Position numbers and translations under genes: made by a program
Part shown: in pieces, positions 5,573 through 8,926 of the stretch
Numbering within the stretch: the first letter of the stretch is position 1
Layout: each line of letters opens with the position of its first letter
Assembly: GCA_019057355.1 (NCBI GenBank)
Contig: DXJM01000026.1
Span: forward strand, 1 to 8,926
DNA: 8,926 nt
Direction: 5' to 3'
Source: Promethearchaeota archaeon
GTDB taxonomy: Archaea; Asgardarchaeota; Lokiarchaeia; Sigyniarchaeales; SOKP01
Notes under the pieces: generated by a model
What the model saw: the letters and a program-made list of their open reading frames with translations, nothing else
The model's database searches: none
What the model was told of the DNA's origin: nothing

Positions 5573-6879
5573 TAATAGCACTCTCTACAATAATAATGAC
5601 GATATTCTGTATTGACGAAGCTTCGGAAAAGTTGCACATTTATTCCATTCCATAATTCAGCGAAGTTTTTATATTGACAATTTCCATAAATGTAAGGATT
5701 AAGCATATTACATACAGTCAAGTCTCCGTTATATCTTATGTAAACTTCCTCCCAAGGATTATTACAATGTCGATGACAAGATATATTAGCAATTTTTTTA
5801 TTAACTGGAATTTCACCTAAGTGATCTGGCAATTTTAATGAGATATTATAAGAAGTCGCTAAATCATGAGCTTTTTGAAAAAGTTCTACTATTTGATCAG
5901 CTTTTTGCTCCATCCATCTACACTGTGCAGTGTCCAATTTTACAACATTAACAATAATTCCTCCTAATCCCATTTCAGCTGCAAGTTCAACCATATTTAT
6001 TATTTCATTAATATTGCATTCCATTAAAGTAAAAATTATTTGTCCTTGCAGCGGATTGCTTATGTTAGCGCCGATATAGCGCAAATTATTTTTAAATCCA
6101 AAATAGCTAGCCCCCCTCCGTATTGATTCATATACTTTAGGAGTTGCACTGTCGCAGGAAATTAAAAAATTAGTGCTATTCTCTAATAATTTATCCCAGA
6201 TGTTTACGTTGGCTACAGTTAAGTTAGTAACAATTTCTAATTGAGCGGGAGAATCGCTAATAATGTTCAAATATTCAATAAAATTGGGTAGGATAGTGGA
6301 TTCACCTAATCCATTTAGTCGAATTAGCTTTGTTTGAGGCAAAACTTCTTCAGAGAGTGATTGAAGTAAATCTAAAGACATATTTTTATTCGGATCATAC
6401 CTATTTTTACCAATTCCGCACATGATGCAATTTAGATTGCAATTATTTGTGAGTTCTAGCAAAACTTTTCGAGGAAAAGGGAAGTTTTTTATAAGTTTCT
6501 CAGCATCAGATTCAAATTCTAAAAATCTAGACCACCATAAGCAGAGGAAATTATTTAAAGAAATTTTATTTGTAGTTTTAAAATAATGCATCCATTGAGA
6601 GAGATTATAAAAGAGATATTGACCCGTGTTGTTAAACCAAGTATTATCTTTCTGATACAAGAGATCTAGAATTTTTTTTTTAAGCAATTCATCCAAATCG
6701 CCTAAGAGTTCGCCTATTAAATCATACATGAAAGGTTCCCGACCTAATTTCTTTTTAAAGTCATCTGAAATCTTAGAAAGTTGAGCCCATTCCTTACTGA
6801 GGTCATATCTTTTAAAATAACTATTGTAAACCGTCTGAAAGGTTTCTTTCGCATGGTTTAACATGAATTTATCAATCAT
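5563..6879 (-). CDS. Radical SAM/SPASM enzyme with long N-terminal extension
   Basis: This is a 438-aa radical S-adenosylmethionine enzyme. The cluster motif CNLNCIMC (C147, C151, C154) binds the SAM-cleaving 4Fe-4S cluster, and GLGES (190-194) replaces the common GGEP. ISCDSATPKVYESIRRG is the usual mid-barrel strand of SPASM-type enzymes. The C-terminus is a SPASM-like domain with Cys at 368, 372, 390, 401, 431 and 434, enough for auxiliary Fe-S clusters. The first ~130 residues, before the barrel, are helical-looking and match nothing I recognise; they may bind the substrate. The ATG has a GGGGGAT ribosome site 7 bases upstream and overlaps the preceding small gene by 8 bp, so translation is probably coupled. 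It is the last gene of the operon. By family the enzyme could modify a peptide, sugar or lipid; the substrate is not evident. Confidence 0.85.
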   Translation of the reverse strand: MIDKFMLNHAKETFQTVYNSYFKRYDLSKEWAQLSKISDDFKKKLGREPFMYDLIGELLGDLDELLKKKILDLLYQKDNTWFNNTGQYLFYNLSQWMHYFKTTNKISLNNFLCLWWSRFLEFESDAEKLIKNFPFPRKVLLELTNNCNLNCIMCGIGKNRYDPNKNMSLDLLQSLSEEVLPQTKLIRLNGLGESTILPNFIEYLNIISDSPAQLEIVTNLTVANVNIWDKLLENSTNFLISCDSATPKVYESIRRGASYFGFKNNLRYIGANISNPLQGQIIFTLMECNINEIINMVELAAEMGLGGIIVNVVKLDTAQCRWMEQKADQIVELFQKAHDLATSYNISLKLPDHLGEIPVNKKIANISCHRHCNNPWEEVYIRYNGDLTVCNMLNPYIYGNCQYKNFAELWNGINVQLFRSFVNTEYRHYYCRECYYLI

Positions 6880-7135
6880 GGATAATCCCCCTTAGTTCTT
6901 TTTTACATTTTTTTGTCACCAATATCCAGCCGAGATTATATGCTATCCTCTGAAATAGACGCAAAATCAAAAACTTAATTCTCTTAATCAATCTCATTTT
7001 GCTCAGACAATAGGAATGCCATTGATATTTTATATCAATAAAAATTTCTCTGATTTTTAAAGGAGGTCGCAGAGTATTATAGTTCCAACCAGGCTCTTTT
7101 ATTTCTGAAAAACCCATTATCTCAAATAATGTCAT
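6872..7135 (-). CDS. Small basic protein; resembles a detached glycosyltransferase C-terminus
   Basis: An 87-aa product with no recognised domain. I place the start at ATG 7135 because GGAGG (7146-7142) lies six bases upstream and the ATG comes one base after the glycosyltransferase stop; an earlier in-frame ATG at 7207 would overlap the neighbour by 71 bp without such a site. The second half is strongly basic and amphipathic (MRLIKRIKFLILRLFQR), followed by IAYNLGWILV and a lysine-rich end. That hydrophobic/basic helix ending in an LG motif is what I would expect at the C-terminus of many GT2 enzymes, and the upstream glycosyltransferase stops early. It may be a split-off membrane-anchoring tail that works with the glycosyltransferase, or an independent small membrane protein. 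The stop overlaps the next gene's start by 8 bp. Confidence 0.6.
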   Translation of the reverse strand: MTLFEIMGFSEIKEPGWNYNTLRPPLKIREIFIDIKYQWHSYCLSKMRLIKRIKFLILRLFQRIAYNLGWILVTKKCKKELRGIIHD

Positions 7136-7136
7136 A

Positions 7137-7865
7137 TTATCCCTCCATTGTTGATGCTGATTTATTCTTAAGGTATTTATATGAAATCTCTGCACATCCC
7201 TTTCCATATCTATAAAAGGTTTTGAGAAAAGCTGTTAAGGAAGTACGATAATCATGAAAAACAATCATACCTTTCTCAAATCCAAAAACATAACCAATAT
7301 TAGCCAGTTTAAAACTAAGCCCGTTGTCTTCGCCTCCGGGATATTTATGGGTCTCATCAAATCCCTTGACTTCCAGAAGATGCTCTCTTAAGAAACAAGC
7401 GTTTGCCGTTACTAAATATTGATTATATTTTGGAGGTTCTAAAATGCGATGATATGAATAATATTCACTAACTGATCCCTTTCTTAGATGGATTACCTTC
7501 CCTCCGATTCCGGCCATATCATCTTTATCCCAGAATTTAGATAGTTTTATCGCCTTTATCCATGAAGGGAGTAATATACAATCATCATCAGTAAAAGCGA
7601 TGGCTTCTGACGAAGCTAGCTGAATTCCCATATTTCTTGCTGCCCCAGGACCTTCAGATCTTGGTTTATTGAGGACAATTGGTATGAATTCATGGTTTTC
7701 AGCTTCCCAACTCTTTAGATATCTGGAAGTCTGGTCGTTAGACCCATCATTTATAACAATTACCTCTTCTGGAGAAATTTTAAGGCCGTCAATGGATAAT
7801 AATAGTCTTTCAAGCATTTTAACTCGATTATGTGTTGGAATAACAATCGAAATAGTTTTAGGTAT
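7137..7865 (-). CDS. Family 2 glycosyltransferase, apparent ATA start
   Basis: A GT-A fold glycosyltransferase that would transfer a sugar from a nucleotide (or lipid) donor. Seen in order: SIVIPTHNR (first Rossmann strand), EEVIVINDGSNDQT, the GPGAARNMGI helix, the metal-binding TDDDC motif, TANACFLR, and GGEDNGLSFKL with the catalytic-base acidic pair, then FYRYGKGCA. The nearest ordinary start is ATG 7817, but this would remove the SIVIPTHNR strand. The frame stays open to a TAG at 7898-7896 with no ATG, GTG or TTG, so I place the start at ATA 7865, which gives the family-typical MPKTISIVIPTHNR. GGAGG (7881-7877) lies 11 bases before it, at the end of the preceding gene, whose stop is four bases upstream. 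The protein (242 aa) ends soon after the catalytic core; the next small gene may supply the missing tail. Confidence 0.82.
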   Translation of the reverse strand: MPKTISIVIPTHNRVKMLERLLLSIDGLKISPEEVIVINDGSNDQTSRYLKSWEAENHEFIPIVLNKPRSEGPGAARNMGIQLASSEAIAFTDDDCILLPSWIKAIKLSKFWDKDDMAGIGGKVIHLRKGSVSEYYSYHRILEPPKYNQYLVTANACFLREHLLEVKGFDETHKYPGGEDNGLSFKLANIGYVFGFEKGMIVFHDYRTSLTAFLKTFYRYGKGCAEISYKYLKNKSASTMEG

Positions 7866-7869
7866 TAAC

Positions 7870-8847
7870 TTACTCGCCTCCCTCGATTTTTTTTGCTAAT
7901 CTATCCCATAAAAAATGGTCCCAACATGCGGAGTTTGGAGGAAGCGAACAAGGAAAATTTTCTAATCTTTTTAAGATAACGCTGAATCTCTCTTCCTTAA
8001 TATTCCCGTAATTATTGGAAGTTAGATAGCTCTCAGAGATGCAAGGAAATACTTGTCCATCCGAATTAATAATAACTTGTTTTTTACCAGCCCAACAATC
8101 AGCCCTGTGTGAGAACTCTCCAAAAGTATAGACTTGTAAAAAATCTCTCAGCACTTTATTGGCAAAATTGATTTTTCCTTCTATCTCTAATGCATCTAAC
8201 TGGTTTATTATAATTTGAATCTCTGATTTTTGAAACTCATTGTAAGCCTTAGGAGAATCTGTAAATATCGAAGGACAAACTAAACCAAGCGAAATTTCGA
8301 TTCCTTTATTATAAAAAAACTCAACAAATTTCCCAATCTTATGAAAATTCTCTCGAGAAATAACAGAATGAAGAGAAATTGATCTTTTTTTTGTATTATT
8401 AAATTTCTTTTGATAATCTTGGGCTAATTTATTAATTTTCTCAATTCTTCTCATCGAAACTTCTGGCTCTACCCGTTTATAATTTGGATATGAAAAATTT
8501 TCAAAGGAGGCAACAATTTCAGCATCGAAGCTTTTAGTGTCAAATATTGTTTTATACATTTCTTTTCTATAAATTTTAAGATTAGTAATAAGTCTAAGAT
8601 TTACTTGTGGCGTGCTTCCTACAACCTTAATAATTTCAGTAATATCCTCTCGTATTGAAGGTTCTCCACCTAAAAAGCAAAAATAATTAAAATTTGCGTC
8701 TAATACATCTTCCAATGTCCGTTGAATGACTTCAAAGGAAAGTTTTTCAGGAGAGCTCGGAGGATCATTCCCTCCCTGACAATACACACAATTGTTATTG
8801 CATCTATTGGTAATTTTAAAATCTAACCATTTAAAATGCTGCGACAT
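7870..8847 (-). CDS. Radical SAM/SPASM-like enzyme
   Basis: A 325-aa radical SAM enzyme. TNRCNNNCVYCQGG carries the SAM-cluster cysteines C16, C20 and C23, and FLGGEPSIREDI (GGEP at 60-63) is the SAM-binding strand. The C-terminus has a SPASM/twitch-like set of cysteines at 251, 269, 300 and 308, with INSDGQVFPC typical of such domains, so at least one auxiliary cluster is likely. The ATG is fixed because the codon just before it is an in-frame TAG. GGAGG (8865-8861) lies inside the last codons of the upstream gene, with a rather long 13-base spacing. It is only distantly similar to the second radical SAM enzyme in the operon, so it is not a recent duplicate. Members of this group modify peptides, sugars or cofactors; the substrate is unknown. 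Confidence 0.86.
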   Translation of the reverse strand: MSQHFKWLDFKITNRCNNNCVYCQGGNDPPSSPEKLSFEVIQRTLEDVLDANFNYFCFLGGEPSIREDITEIIKVVGSTPQVNLRLITNLKIYRKEMYKTIFDTKSFDAEIVASFENFSYPNYKRVEPEVSMRRIEKINKLAQDYQKKFNNTKKRSISLHSVISRENFHKIGKFVEFFYNKGIEISLGLVCPSIFTDSPKAYNEFQKSEIQIIINQLDALEIEGKINFANKVLRDFLQVYTFGEFSHRADCWAGKKQVIINSDGQVFPCISESYLTSNNYGNIKEERFSVILKRLENFPCSLPPNSACWDHFLWDRLAKKIEGGE

Positions 8848-8852
8848 CTAGC

Positions 8853-8924
8853 TTAATCATCCTCCTTGAATTTGATTTCTCCTTCAAGAAATTCATTGAT
8901 ATCGGGGCGAATTATCACTTCATC
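8853..8924 (-). CDS. 3' end of an upstream operon gene (partial)
   Basis: The frame open at the right edge gives 23 residues ending RPDINEFLEGEIKFKEDD and a TAA at 8855-8853, five bases before the radical SAM start. The AGGAGG used by that gene lies in its final codons, the usual layout of coupled operon genes. The tail is acidic. It is too short to identify; it could be a further enzyme or a small peptide substrate. Confidence 0.5.
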   Translation of the reverse strand, partial: DEVIIRPDINEFLEGEIKFKEDD

Positions 8925-8926
8925 AA

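Noticed and set aside
7135..7207. ATG 7207 as start of the small protein
   Set aside because: It would overlap the glycosyltransferase by 71 bp and lacks the strong ribosome site that precedes ATG 7135.
7669..7899. 76-codon plus-strand frame opposite the glycosyltransferase
   Set aside because: It is antisense to conserved GT2 motifs and has no independent support.

Overview
The window looks archaeal and is most likely chromosomal. Two genes are preceded by near-consensus BRE/TATA elements at the distance expected for leaderless transcripts. One product resembles the largely archaeal DUF6293/HFX_2341 family of CARF-winged-helix regulators. Archaeal-type T-tract terminators are present, and the proteins are rich in I, K and N. 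The lineage cannot be fixed from the sequence; an uncultured, AT-rich archaeon is a reasonable guess.

The layout falls into three blocks whose borders sit at convergent gene ends. Block 1 (1-2014, very AT-rich) is the 3' part of cas3, a type I CRISPR nuclease-helicase cut by the left edge. No cas4/cas1/cas2 follow it. Block 2 (about 2150-5520, clearly higher G+C) holds an opposite-strand DEDD/YprB-like exonuclease, a 450-bp divergent intergenic region packed with three tandem-repeat arrays (5, 14 and 17 bp), cas6 (crRNA-processing endoribonuclease), and a CARF-plus-winged-helix regulator. Block 3 (5563-8926, intermediate G+C) is a tightly packed minus-strand operon. Reading in the direction of transcription, it holds the tail of an unknown gene, a radical SAM/SPASM enzyme, a family-2 glycosyltransferase, a small basic protein, and a second radical SAM/SPASM enzyme.

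Blocks 1 and 2 read as the edge of a CRISPR-Cas region. Cas3 would degrade target DNA, Cas6 would cut pre-crRNA, and the CARF protein could tune expression. The repeat-rich promoter region separates the nuclease from cas6. No CRISPR array is present. Block 3 looks unrelated to CRISPR: paired radical SAM enzymes with a glycosyltransferase suggest modification of a glycan, lipid or peptide. The most unusual points are the repeat arrays, the exonuclease beside cas6, the glycosyltransferase with no conventional start codon before its conserved N-terminus, and the small gene that looks like that glycosyltransferase's detached C-terminus.
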